From assembly GCA_017795105.1 (NCBI GenBank), contig CP051247.1:3802001-3866000 (forward strand): DNA of 64,000 nucleotides, read 5' to 3'. The DNA is from Planctomycetaceae bacterium. Lineage in GTDB: Bacteria > Planctomycetota > Planctomycetia > Planctomycetales > Planctomycetaceae. A program made the translations under genes and the position numbers. The notes under the pieces are model-generated. The model had not been told where the DNA came from. It ran no database searches and was given only the letters and a program-made list of their open reading frames with translations. This document shows, one piece after another, positions 57,097 to 64,000 of this stretch (its first letter is position 1; the number at the start of each line of letters is the position of its first letter).

Positions 57097-59454
57097 CTAG
57101 AGGAGATCTTCCAGCGGCTCTAAAGAACTTTCCGCTCCGTCCCGCTTCGGAATGCGATGGAGGAGACGACTGATTTCGCCGCGGTTGAGCGGTTTGGTGG
57201 CGAAGTACGAACAACCGGCATCCAGGCAGCGGTTCCGTTCTTCAGGCTGGCAATGAGCCGTCAGGGCGATAATCGGCAGCGTGTATCCGGCTTCTCGCAG
57301 CAGTTTGGTGGCCATATAGCCATCCATAACCGGCATCTGCATATCCATGATCACGGCATCGAAGGGAGCCAGCGAGTTTTCCGCTTCCGAAACGGCATCA
57401 ACGGCTTCCCGGCCCGTTGAGACGACAAACACGTCCATGTTCTCTTTGCCGAGCACGAACTGAATTAGTCGGCGGTTGTCTTCGCAGTCTTCGGCGACGA
57501 GAATTTTGCGGCAGTGCTCGCTGCTGGCCGCGGCATGGGGCAAAGTATGGCGTCGACGCTGAATCACTTCCTCCGGAACGATCGCTTCTCGGATCCGGGG
57601 TTCGAGACACAGGTGCTGTGTCCGGCTACTCTGTCGCAACACCTGGACGGTGATCTCGACATTGAAGCGGCTGCCGACGCCGGGCTCGCTTTGAACGGTG
57701 ATCTTCCCGCCGAGCTTTCCGGCCAGTCGCTGACTGATCGCCAGCCCAAGCCCCGTTCCGCCGTACCGTCGGGACATTGAACTGTCGGCCTGGGTAAACG
57801 GCTTGAACAGACGCGACTGTTGTTCGACTGTCATGCCGATTCCAGTGTCCGATACGGCGACATTGAACCGCATAAACTCGGGGCGTTCATCGTCCGGCGT
57901 CGCCGAGATCTCGATCCGAACCGAGCCTGCTTCCGTAAACTTCAAGGCGTTGCTCACCAGATTGAGCAGGATCTGCCGAATGCGGAATGGATCGGAGAGC
58001 ATCTGGTCAGGAACGGAGGAATCGAGATGGCAGATCAGACCGATCCGCTTCTCGTAGGCTCGCAGCGACATCACATCGATCACATCCTGCACGATCTCTT
58101 CGGGCTGGCAGCGGATCTGTTCAATATCGAGCTTGCCGGCTTCGAACTTGGAGACATCGAGGATGTCGTTGATCATCTGCAGAAGGTGATCGCCGTTCCG
58201 TTTAATGGTTTCGAGGCAGTACATCGTCTGCGGATCGGTGGTCGACTCGATGATGATATCGGTGAATCCGAGGATCGCCGTCATCGGAGTCCGAATCTCG
58301 TGCGTCATGTTCGCAACGAACTCGTTCTTCAGGCGGACAGACTGTTCGGCCTTCCGGTTGGCTTCCCGGAGTTCCGTGTTGACCCGCGCCAGGTGATCGG
58401 CAATGCGTTCCTGAGTTTCTTTCCGATGCCGAAGTTCTTCCGCCGCGGCTCGCAAGGCTTCATGTTGCCGCTTCTTATCTGAGATATCCTTGACCGCCCC
58501 CACGTAGCTCAACTGGTTCTGAACGGTCATCGGTCGCAGGTCAAAGTCGATCCAACGTTCGACGCTATCGGCGTCGCCCACCAGGTAGGTGCCGAGAAAC
58601 TCCCGCTGAGCGCGGACCGTCTCTTGCCACTGTCGTCGCACATCGTCTCGAGAGCTCTCGCTGATCAGCTCATACCAGGGCAGGTTCCGGTCGCTGAGAC
58701 CGGACGACTGCCAGATCTCGTTCCAGGTCTCGTTGGCGAATGAAACGAGTCCCTGTTCGTCGGCCTGGAAGATGCCGTAAGGAATGGTCTGAGCGAGGCT
58801 GCGAAACTTTTCTTCGGATTCGCGACTGCATCGGATCGCTTCGTTGAGTTCGAGCGTGCGGGCCTGTTCGCTGAAACGCAATTCGGTCACACGGTTGATG
58901 ATCTTGGCGTAGAAGATGTTCAGGAACAGTGAGACGATTGCGGCAATGAACTGCAGGAGGAGATGGTTCTCGAACTCGATCGACGACGATGTGAAGTAGA
59001 CGAAAACACTGGTCACCGAGACCAGCAGCCCGACGCCTGCAAAGAACCAGCGTTGGGACAGATACATCACGCCACTGGCCATGGTCATCAGGCACATCAG
59101 CGCCAGAGAGACCGGTGAGGGAATGAAGTAATGTCGCAGCAGCAGATTCCAGAGGACGGGAGCCATCATTGACAGCGCAACGATGTGAGCAAATCGCGAC
59201 GGGAGCGTGTACCGCGTGAGCAGAAAGCCGGCTCCGCTGAAGATGAGGATATTGAGCATGCCGCTGTATTTCATCAGCGGCGGAAATGCGTTCTCGAACA
59301 ACGTCACCTGGCAGAGCGTTGTCAGCCCGAACAGAATCGCCAGCGCGATGGCGACTGCATTCAGATTGTCCCGAAAGTAGCGGTTGCGTTCTGTCTCGAT
59401 CTGACTGGAAACAGGGGAGCTACTCTCAGCGGGGACGCTGGAAAATCGGTACAT
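57097..59454 (-). CDS. Hybrid sensor histidine kinase with membrane sensor, PAS and receiver domains
   Basis: 785 residues from ATG 59454; a TTG at 59526 is possible. About six hydrophobic helices form the N-terminal membrane region (residues about 30-195; VAIALAILFGLTTLCQVTLF to FIAAIVSLFLNIFYAKII). A PAS/PAC module follows (FRSLAQTIPYGIFQADEQGL ... LSYVGAVKDISDKKRQ), then a coiled coil and the HisKA dimerisation domain (KNEFVANMTHEIRTPM; His385). The HATPase (QILLNLVSNALKFTEAGSVR, DTGIGM, RYGGTGLGLAISQRLA) and a C-terminal receiver with DAVIMDMQMPVMDGY (Asp704) and IIALTAHC complete it. All catalytic residues are present. No separate response regulator or Hpt is adjacent, so output is through another locus. 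Confidence 0.92.
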   Translation of the reverse strand: MYRFSSVPAESSSPVSSQIETERNRYFRDNLNAVAIALAILFGLTTLCQVTLFENAFPPLMKYSGMLNILIFSGAGFLLTRYTLPSRFAHIVALSMMAPVLWNLLLRHYFIPSPVSLALMCLMTMASGVMYLSQRWFFAGVGLLVSVTSVFVYFTSSSIEFENHLLLQFIAAIVSLFLNIFYAKIINRVTELRFSEQARTLELNEAIRCSRESEEKFRSLAQTIPYGIFQADEQGLVSFANETWNEIWQSSGLSDRNLPWYELISESSRDDVRRQWQETVRAQREFLGTYLVGDADSVERWIDFDLRPMTVQNQLSYVGAVKDISDKKRQHEALRAAAEELRHRKETQERIADHLARVNTELREANRKAEQSVRLKNEFVANMTHEIRTPMTAILGFTDIIIESTTDPQTMYCLETIKRNGDHLLQMINDILDVSKFEAGKLDIEQIRCQPEEIVQDVIDVMSLRAYEKRIGLICHLDSSVPDQMLSDPFRIRQILLNLVSNALKFTEAGSVRIEISATPDDERPEFMRFNVAVSDTGIGMTVEQQSRLFKPFTQADSSMSRRYGGTGLGLAISQRLAGKLGGKITVQSEPGVGSRFNVEITVQVLRQSSRTQHLCLEPRIREAIVPEEVIQRRRHTLPHAAASSEHCRKILVAEDCEDNRRLIQFVLGKENMDVFVVSTGREAVDAVSEAENSLAPFDAVIMDMQMPVMDGYMATKLLREAGYTLPIIALTAHCQPEERNRCLDAGCSYFATKPLNRGEISRLLHRIPKRDGAESSLEPLEDLL

Positions 59455-59964
59455 CGAAGACCGTATTTCTGCAAGACGATTCGTGCCGTAGGTCGCCCCC
59501 TGGAGGCTGAGGGCGGCATTAATCAAACAAAACCAAAGAAGGACTTACGAGAACCCTAGATCAGGATTCCCGAGCGTGCTTTGAGAATTAAGGCGAATCC
59601 CTGAATAAACCTGCGTCAGACACCGTATTGGTGCCGAGGAATTCGCCTCAACGTGCAAGATAAACCGAGTGCGCCGGCTTTGCTGATTGGAGCACTCGAT
59701 GCTGATTCACACTTGGTATTCTGCAAGGCGAATTGTTACACTGAGCCGGTCGCCTGAACAATCTGGTGGAAACGAAGTTGCGATGACTCTGACGATTCGC
59801 CGCGCTGAGGTTCCGCTATTCGTCTGCTGCCCGTCTGATCGGCCCACTGGTCGGCCTGGGGCAGCGTTCGGCGGTCGTGTGAATGGGACTTTGGTTCGAG
59901 TTGCCGCGGGTCGCAGGAGTGCTGACAAGCCGCGCATGCTCACGAATGCAGAGAAGCAGCATCT
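59455..59964. other. Divergent upstream region of the histidine kinase and PilB-like genes
   Basis: 510 bp with no convincing gene; an open frame at 59687-59968 has no recognisable features. The word AAGGCGAAT occurs at 59590-59598, its inverse ATTCGCCT at 59641-59648, and AAGGCGAAT again near 59727, which looks like a set of binding sites. A small hairpin CACC-GTATT-GGTG (59621-59633) lies between the first two. GAGTGC/GCACTC pair across 59669-59699. Confidence 0.45.
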
Positions 59965-61812
59965 ATGAATTCACTCCGTTCTGCACTGGTGATCCTCCTG
60001 CTCGCGGTCGGGACGGTTGGAGTTGCTCAGGCACAACCCGCCACTCCGGACGCGGCCGCTCCGGACACTGCGGCTGCTCCGACGACAGCCACGGGGGCTC
60101 CGCGTGCGGCCAACGAGTATCCGCCCAACCCGTTCATCTTCTATCGCGGCAATGTCGTTCTCGATAACGACCGCATCCTCATCGGCGATGCCACGGTTTC
60201 GGCTCCTCGAAAAGGGTACTACTTCAGTCTCGGCAAGCTTGTGCCGATCTTCGCGATCTTCTTTCTCTGGTGCTGGTCGACCCGCTGGGCGGATTCGGAC
60301 AGCCAGAGCCTCAAGGTTCGTCCCCAGTTCTGGATGACGAACATTCTCCTCGGCGGACTCCTCGGCTTCCTGCTGGTCGTTACCATGCCCAGTTTCCTAC
60401 TCGGCTTCGTCCTGCTGATTGCGGGCTACGGCGGAACCATTGGCAGCTATATCTACGAACGAAATCAGAAGGTCCCTGACTCCGCCAAAGTGATGACGCC
60501 GCAGCACATCCGCAATGTGGTGATCCGCACGCTCGCGAAATACGGCATCAATATCGGATCAGGCACCGTGAAGGAACAGGCCGTCGGTCCCCCGATTATC
60601 TTCATCGGCAAGAGCAAGGAAGGCGGACGATCGAAGTCGGTCGAGAGCTCGCGGGGTTACATGTCGGCCAAGGAACTGGTCTACGACGCCATTCTTCGCC
60701 GGGCGACCGATATCCACCTGGAGCCGAAAGAAGACGAGATGTCGGTTCGTCTTCGTATCGATGGCGTGATGTACCCGACCGAACCGTTCGATCCGGCTGT
60801 CGGCCAGAACGTCGTCAATATTATCAAGGTGCTCTCGGCGATGGATATCACCGAGAAGCGGAAACCGCAGGACGGCAGCTTCCGAGCCGAAATGGACTTC
60901 CGCGAGATCGACTTCCGCGTCGCGACCCAGGGAACTCGCTTCGGCGAGAAAATGGTGATGCGTATTCTGGACCAGTCGAACTCGGTCAGTTCGCTGGCTC
61001 AGCTGGGGATGCGGAAGCAGATTCAGGATTCCCTCAAGACCGTCATCAGTCAGCCTCACGGGCTGTTCCTCACCTGTGGTCCGACCGGGGCTGGTAAATC
61101 GACCACGCTTTACGCCGCGCTCGCTGAGATCGACTCGTACCAGCGGAACATCATCACGATCGAAGACCCGATCGAGTACAAGATGGAGACCGTGACGCAG
61201 ATCGAGATCAACAACAAGGCCGGTCAGACATTCGCCGGCTCGCTCCGCAGTGTGCTGCGTCAGGACCCGGATGTCGTGATGATCGGGGAAATTCGGGACG
61301 CGGAAACCGCTCTGATTGCCTGTCAGGCCGCCAATACCGGCCACATGGTCTTCTCGACCGTTCACGCCAACGAAACATTCTCGGCTCTGTACCGGATGAT
61401 GGACCTGGGCGTCGAACCGTTCATGCTGTCGAGCTCACTCTCGGCGATTCTCGGTCAGCGGCTCGCCCGGCGACTCTGCAACGATTGCAAAGTCCCTTAC
61501 AAGCCGAAGCCGGAGTTCCTGAAGAAGGCCAACCTCCCGGCCAATAAGATCGAGAACTTCTACAAGCCGCCGACGACTCCGGAAGGCCAGTGCCCCACCT
61601 GCGGTGGGCTCGGCTACAAGGGGCGAATCGGGGTCTACGAGCTGCTCGAACTGAGCGAACGCATGCGAGACATGATTCGAGACAGTGCCGCGATCACGCA
61701 GATCAAAGCCGAGGCTCGGAAGAACGGGATGCTGTATATGCGGGAAGAAGGGCTGCGGCTGGTCGTCAAAGGCGTGACGTCGGTCGATGAGATGCTCCGC
61801 GTGGTGAAGTAG
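59965..61812 (+). CDS. GspE/PilB-type ATPase with signal peptide and membrane helices
   Basis: 615 residues. The N-terminus is a signal peptide (MNSLRSALVILLLAVGTVGV, then AQAQ) followed by an Ala/Thr/Pro linker. Three hydrophobic helices follow (about residues 88-106, LGKLVPIFAIFFLWCW; 128-148; 150-168). This topology returns the chain to the cytoplasm. Then comes a full GspE catalytic region: N2 domain (KELVYDAILRRATDIHLEPK), Walker A GPTGAGKSTT (residues 372-381), Asp box (IEDPIEYKMETV), Walker B (VVMIGEIRDAETALI), His box (FSTVHANETFSALY) and an intact zinc tetracysteine (RRLCNDCKVPY ... GQCPTCGGLGYKGRIG). Ordinary GspE/PilB proteins are soluble and have no signal peptide. A membrane-protein gene and a DUF368 gene follow. 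Confidence 0.9.
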   Translation: MNSLRSALVILLLAVGTVGVAQAQPATPDAAAPDTAAAPTTATGAPRAANEYPPNPFIFYRGNVVLDNDRILIGDATVSAPRKGYYFSLGKLVPIFAIFFLWCWSTRWADSDSQSLKVRPQFWMTNILLGGLLGFLLVVTMPSFLLGFVLLIAGYGGTIGSYIYERNQKVPDSAKVMTPQHIRNVVIRTLAKYGINIGSGTVKEQAVGPPIIFIGKSKEGGRSKSVESSRGYMSAKELVYDAILRRATDIHLEPKEDEMSVRLRIDGVMYPTEPFDPAVGQNVVNIIKVLSAMDITEKRKPQDGSFRAEMDFREIDFRVATQGTRFGEKMVMRILDQSNSVSSLAQLGMRKQIQDSLKTVISQPHGLFLTCGPTGAGKSTTLYAALAEIDSYQRNIITIEDPIEYKMETVTQIEINNKAGQTFAGSLRSVLRQDPDVVMIGEIRDAETALIACQAANTGHMVFSTVHANETFSALYRMMDLGVEPFMLSSSLSAILGQRLARRLCNDCKVPYKPKPEFLKKANLPANKIENFYKPPTTPEGQCPTCGGLGYKGRIGVYELLELSERMRDMIRDSAAITQIKAEARKNGMLYMREEGLRLVVKGVTSVDEMLRVVK

Positions 61813-61874
61813 TCTGCCAGATCTGGTCGACGCCCCTCTCAAGACAACTGAATCGTGAATCGGGTAAAGCGGAA

Positions 61875-62558
61875 ATGATAGATCTGTTCCTCATCGCAGT
61901 GATCGGCGTAACGGCCTGGTGCGTGGCCTCGGAGGGCGCCTGGGGAGCCGCGTTGACGTTCCTGAGTGTGCTCTTCGCCGGCATTATCGCCATGAATTAC
62001 TTCGAGCCACTTGCCGAAATCATGTCCGGCAGTCTCGGCCTCGGGCCGTCGTGGCGGAATCGCTGGGATTTCCTGGCGTTGATCCTGCTGTTTATTGGAT
62101 TCATATTCGTGTTCCGGCTCGGTTCGGAACAGATTCTCCCGGTCGCAGTCGATGTCCATCCGCTTGCTTACGATGGCGTCCGCTGGATCTCGGCCGTACT
62201 GACCGGTTATCTCACCGCTGCTGTCATTCTGACTGCCCTTCATACCGCGCCGGTTCCGATGAGCTATGTCGGTTTCGAGCCGGAACGGGACAATCTGCTC
62301 GGCATGGCGGCTCCTGATCGGCAATGGCTCGGCTTCGTCCAGTACATGACGGAGAAACCGCTGTCCCGTCCCGGAAATCACATCTTCGACGGTGCAGTTG
62401 TCCGTTTGTCGAATGGGGACCTGAAAGTCATTCCAACGTTCGCCATCCGCTATTCGTCTCGCCGTGGACAGGCGACCGGGGCAGCCGCACAGCCGGCCGC
62501 ACCTCCCGCCCCAGCCGTATCTCCACAGACGGGCGGCGGCAACCGCATGCCGTTCTAG
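61875..62558 (+). CDS. CvpA-like membrane protein
   Basis: 227 residues, GCGGAA before the ATG. Four hydrophobic segments: LFLIAVIGVTAWCVASEGAW, GAALTFLSVLFAGIIAMNYF, FLALILLFIGFIFVFRLG and WISAVLTGYLTAAVILTALH. The spacing and a central FEPLAEIM ... RWDFLALI pattern resemble CvpA-family proteins. A soluble C-terminal part (residues about 130-227) ends in a Pro/Ala-rich tail. CvpA-like proteins are linked with colicin export or envelope integrity in E. coli, but the function here is unknown. It begins 62 bp after the PilB-like gene and is likely co-transcribed with it. Confidence 0.7.
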   Translation: MIDLFLIAVIGVTAWCVASEGAWGAALTFLSVLFAGIIAMNYFEPLAEIMSGSLGLGPSWRNRWDFLALILLFIGFIFVFRLGSEQILPVAVDVHPLAYDGVRWISAVLTGYLTAAVILTALHTAPVPMSYVGFEPERDNLLGMAAPDRQWLGFVQYMTEKPLSRPGNHIFDGAVVRLSNGDLKVIPTFAIRYSSRRGQATGAAAQPAAPPAPAVSPQTGGGNRMPF

Positions 62559-62611
62559 TCCGGCTGCATCCGCCTCACATCGCTACTCCTTCCTGATACG
62601 TCGAGCTTCGC

Positions 62612-63601
62612 ATGAGTGCTCCTGCTAACGGTCTGAAGATCGATCTGCTGCAGATCGGTCGCGGTTTTCTCATGGGAGGAGCCGACATCATCCCCGGTGT
62701 CTCCGGCGGGACCGTCGCCCTGATTCTCGGGATCTACGAACGCCTCATCGAGGCTATTAGTCGTGTCGATACACATTTCTTCGGGCTCGTGAAAAACCGA
62801 CAGCTCAAAGAAGCGGCCGACTATCTCGATCTGCGGTTTCTGATCGCTCTGGGAATGGGCATTGGCATCGGCATCGTCAGCCTGGCCGGAACGATGCATC
62901 ATCTGCTGCTGCATCAGCGGACCTGGACTCTGGCCGCGTTTTTCGGCTTGATCGGAGCCTCCTCCTGGCTGGTTGCGAAGATCGTCGATCGCTGGTCACC
63001 AGCTGCGTTCATCGCTCTGGTTGCCGGAGCAGGATTCGCCTTCTGGCTTGTTGGACTTCCCCTGCTGCTCGATCCTCCAGACTCCCTGCTCTACATGTTC
63101 TTCTGTGGGTCAGTCGCGATCTGTGCCATGATTCTGCCGGGGATTAGCGGGGCCTTCATTCTGCTGCTGCTCGGCAAGTATGTTGAAATCACCGGAATGA
63201 TCAAAGGGGTGATTCACGGTGAGATCAGCGGCGAGATCATTGCCACGATTATCGTTTTCGCGTTCGGCTGCCTGTTGGGGCTGCTCGGGTTCAGCAAGTT
63301 CCTGAAATGGCTTCTGGCCCGGCATACGAACCTGACGATGGCGACACTGTGTGGCTTCATGATTGGTTCGCTTCGCAAGTTGTTTCCGTTTCAGCGGGAT
63401 ATCACTCCTGAGGTGACCGAGCTGAAGCACAAAGTCTTTCTGAATCGCCCGTTCAATGAGATCGATGTGACGAGCGAGCTCTTGCCGGCTCTAGTCGTGA
63501 TGATCATCGCGGCTGCTTTCGTCCTCGTGCTGAGTCATCTTTCGAACATGAAACAGCAGATCGAACACGTCGAAGCCGATGAGTCAGGCAACGACCAATA
63601 A
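62612..63601 (+). CDS. DUF368 family membrane protein (polyprenyl-phosphate carrier family)
   Basis: 329 residues. The N-terminal signature is RGFLMGGADIIPGVSGGTVA followed by LILGIYERLIEAIS, and the mirrored half has GISGAFILLLLGKYVEITGM. Eight to nine hydrophobic segments are visible. DUF368 members have been identified as undecaprenyl-phosphate recycling flippases; this gene has the family's paired inverted-repeat architecture, so a lipid-carrier role is likely. It starts 53 bp after the CvpA-like gene and ends at a terminator hairpin shared with the convergent TPR gene. Confidence 0.88.
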   Translation: MSAPANGLKIDLLQIGRGFLMGGADIIPGVSGGTVALILGIYERLIEAISRVDTHFFGLVKNRQLKEAADYLDLRFLIALGMGIGIGIVSLAGTMHHLLLHQRTWTLAAFFGLIGASSWLVAKIVDRWSPAAFIALVAGAGFAFWLVGLPLLLDPPDSLLYMFFCGSVAICAMILPGISGAFILLLLGKYVEITGMIKGVIHGEISGEIIATIIVFAFGCLLGLLGFSKFLKWLLARHTNLTMATLCGFMIGSLRKLFPFQRDITPEVTELKHKVFLNRPFNEIDVTSELLPALVVMIIAAAFVLVLSHLSNMKQQIEHVEADESGNDQ

Positions 63602-63635
63602 AAAAATCCTCTCGACCTGCAGGAGTCGAGAGGAT
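63601..63635 (-). terminator. Terminator of the TPR gene (minus strand)
   Basis: A perfect 11 bp stem ATCCTCTCGAC (63606-63616) / GTCGAGAGGAT (63625-63635) with an 8 nt loop. Six A residues at 63601-63606 become a T-tract after the hairpin on the minus strand, so it terminates the TPR gene. On the plus strand no T-run follows, so termination of the DUF368 gene would be weaker. Confidence 0.85.
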
Positions 63636-63664
63636 TATCGATTACGCCCAGGATCAGGCGACGA

Positions 63665-64000
63665 TTACTTCACGCGGGTCTCGACTTCGGGATCGAGCTG
63701 CAGAGCCGTGGCCCGGTCTTTCTCCGCTCCTTCTTTGTCCTTGCCCTTGCGGGATTCGGCTCGCTTCCAGTAGGCCAGAGCAACGGCGTTGTCGAACCGC
63801 TGAGCCGCCTGATAGTTACTGATGGCCTTGTCGAGCTGCCCGAGAGCCATGTGAGCGTCGCCGCAGACCGAGTGAGCGTCGAAGTTCTGCCCAAACTCGA
63901 GAGCCTTGGTGCAGGCCTCGATGGCTTTTTCATACTGCTTCCGCTGATAGCAGATCTCGCCACGAACGACGAACGCCTGAGCGAACGAGTTGTCGAGAGT
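63665..64000 (-). CDS. TPR-repeat protein (N-terminal part outside the window)
   Basis: The C-terminal 111 residues of a longer protein whose start is beyond the window edge. The frame is open to position 64000. At least three TPR units are visible: AFVVRGEICYQRKQYEKAIE, HSVCGDAHMALGQLDKAISN and ALAYWKRAESRKGKDKEGAE. The last is followed by KDRATALQLDPEVETRVK at the C-terminus. TPR repeats scaffold protein-protein contacts; nothing more can be said from this fragment. The terminator at 63601-63635 ends the transcript. It is convergent with the DUF368 gene. Confidence 0.8.
   Translation of the reverse strand, partial: TLDNSFAQAFVVRGEICYQRKQYEKAIEACTKALEFGQNFDAHSVCGDAHMALGQLDKAISNYQAAQRFDNAVALAYWKRAESRKGKDKEGAEKDRATALQLDPEVETRVK

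Noticed and set aside
59687..59968. 93-codon plus-strand frame upstream of the PilB-like gene
   Set aside because: No recognisable features, no convincing ribosome site, low-complexity Arg/Gly content; treated as non-coding upstream region.

Overview
The window looks like part of a planctomycete chromosome (order Planctomycetales). It is moderately GC-rich and carries several hallmarks of that group. These are a DUF1501 protein with a Tat signal, a Tat-exported Gfo/Idh/MocA oxidoreductase, a giant exoprotein with a LEPR-XLL type N-terminus and Calx-beta repeats, an H4MPT-linked C1-transfer protein, secreted thioredoxin-fold proteins, and interspersed GC-rich palindromic repeats. Most genes are housekeeping or envelope genes. 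No tRNA, rRNA, CRISPR array, prophage or insertion sequence with a transposase was recognised.

Layout. 0-9.4 kb: a partial M3 peptidase (-), two exported thioredoxin-fold proteins (+), a PurS-PurL fusion (+), a small secreted protein (+) and an EF-hand protein (-). 9.5-15.7 kb, all minus strand: an Fe-S assembly group (Mrp ATPase, SufE, SufS), a DUF1501 protein, a membrane-tethered unknown and QueC. 15.8-17.8 kb: a lipoprotein and the arginine kinase McsB. 17.79-18.71 kb: five tandem copies of a ~190 bp element built from inverted GC-rich palindromes. 18.7-22.2 kb (-): a short GspE/PilB-type ATPase, a STAS protein with a membrane anchor, and an SPFH protein with a zinc ribbon. 22.4-28.7 kb: an oxidoreductase, an SGNH-type protein, a GntR regulator, a small membrane protein, a Dpm1-like glycosyltransferase and BioA. 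28.8-34 kb (+): a TrhO-S4-RluA fusion, then a PQQ-type propeller, an HlyD-like adaptor and an MfnF-like protein whose reading frames overlap. 34.3-39.2 kb: an amidase, an esterase-like protein lacking the serine elbow, an Nramp-like transporter, an RlmI-type methyltransferase and a HAD phosphatase.

39.3-44.1 kb is the most striking region. It is a non-homologous end-joining locus: ligase D on the plus strand faces Ku and a BRCT-MerR-TPR protein on the minus strand. The BRCT-MerR-TPR architecture is unusual, and its placement directly between Ku and LigD suggests a role in end joining or its control.

44.4-50.8 kb is the giant repeat exoprotein, separated from transaldolase (-) by a strong bidirectional terminator. 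52.3-59.5 kb holds a degenerate sigma-54-activator-like AAA/Fis regulator with a palindrome at its start. A minus-strand run follows: MOSC protein, oligoendopeptidase F, PyrF and a hybrid histidine kinase. 60-63.6 kb (+) carries a second GspE/PilB-type ATPase, which has its own signal peptide and membrane helices, then a CvpA-like membrane protein and a DUF368 protein. A partial TPR protein (-) ends the window.

All calls come from reading the sequence and from remembered family features. No database search was run.
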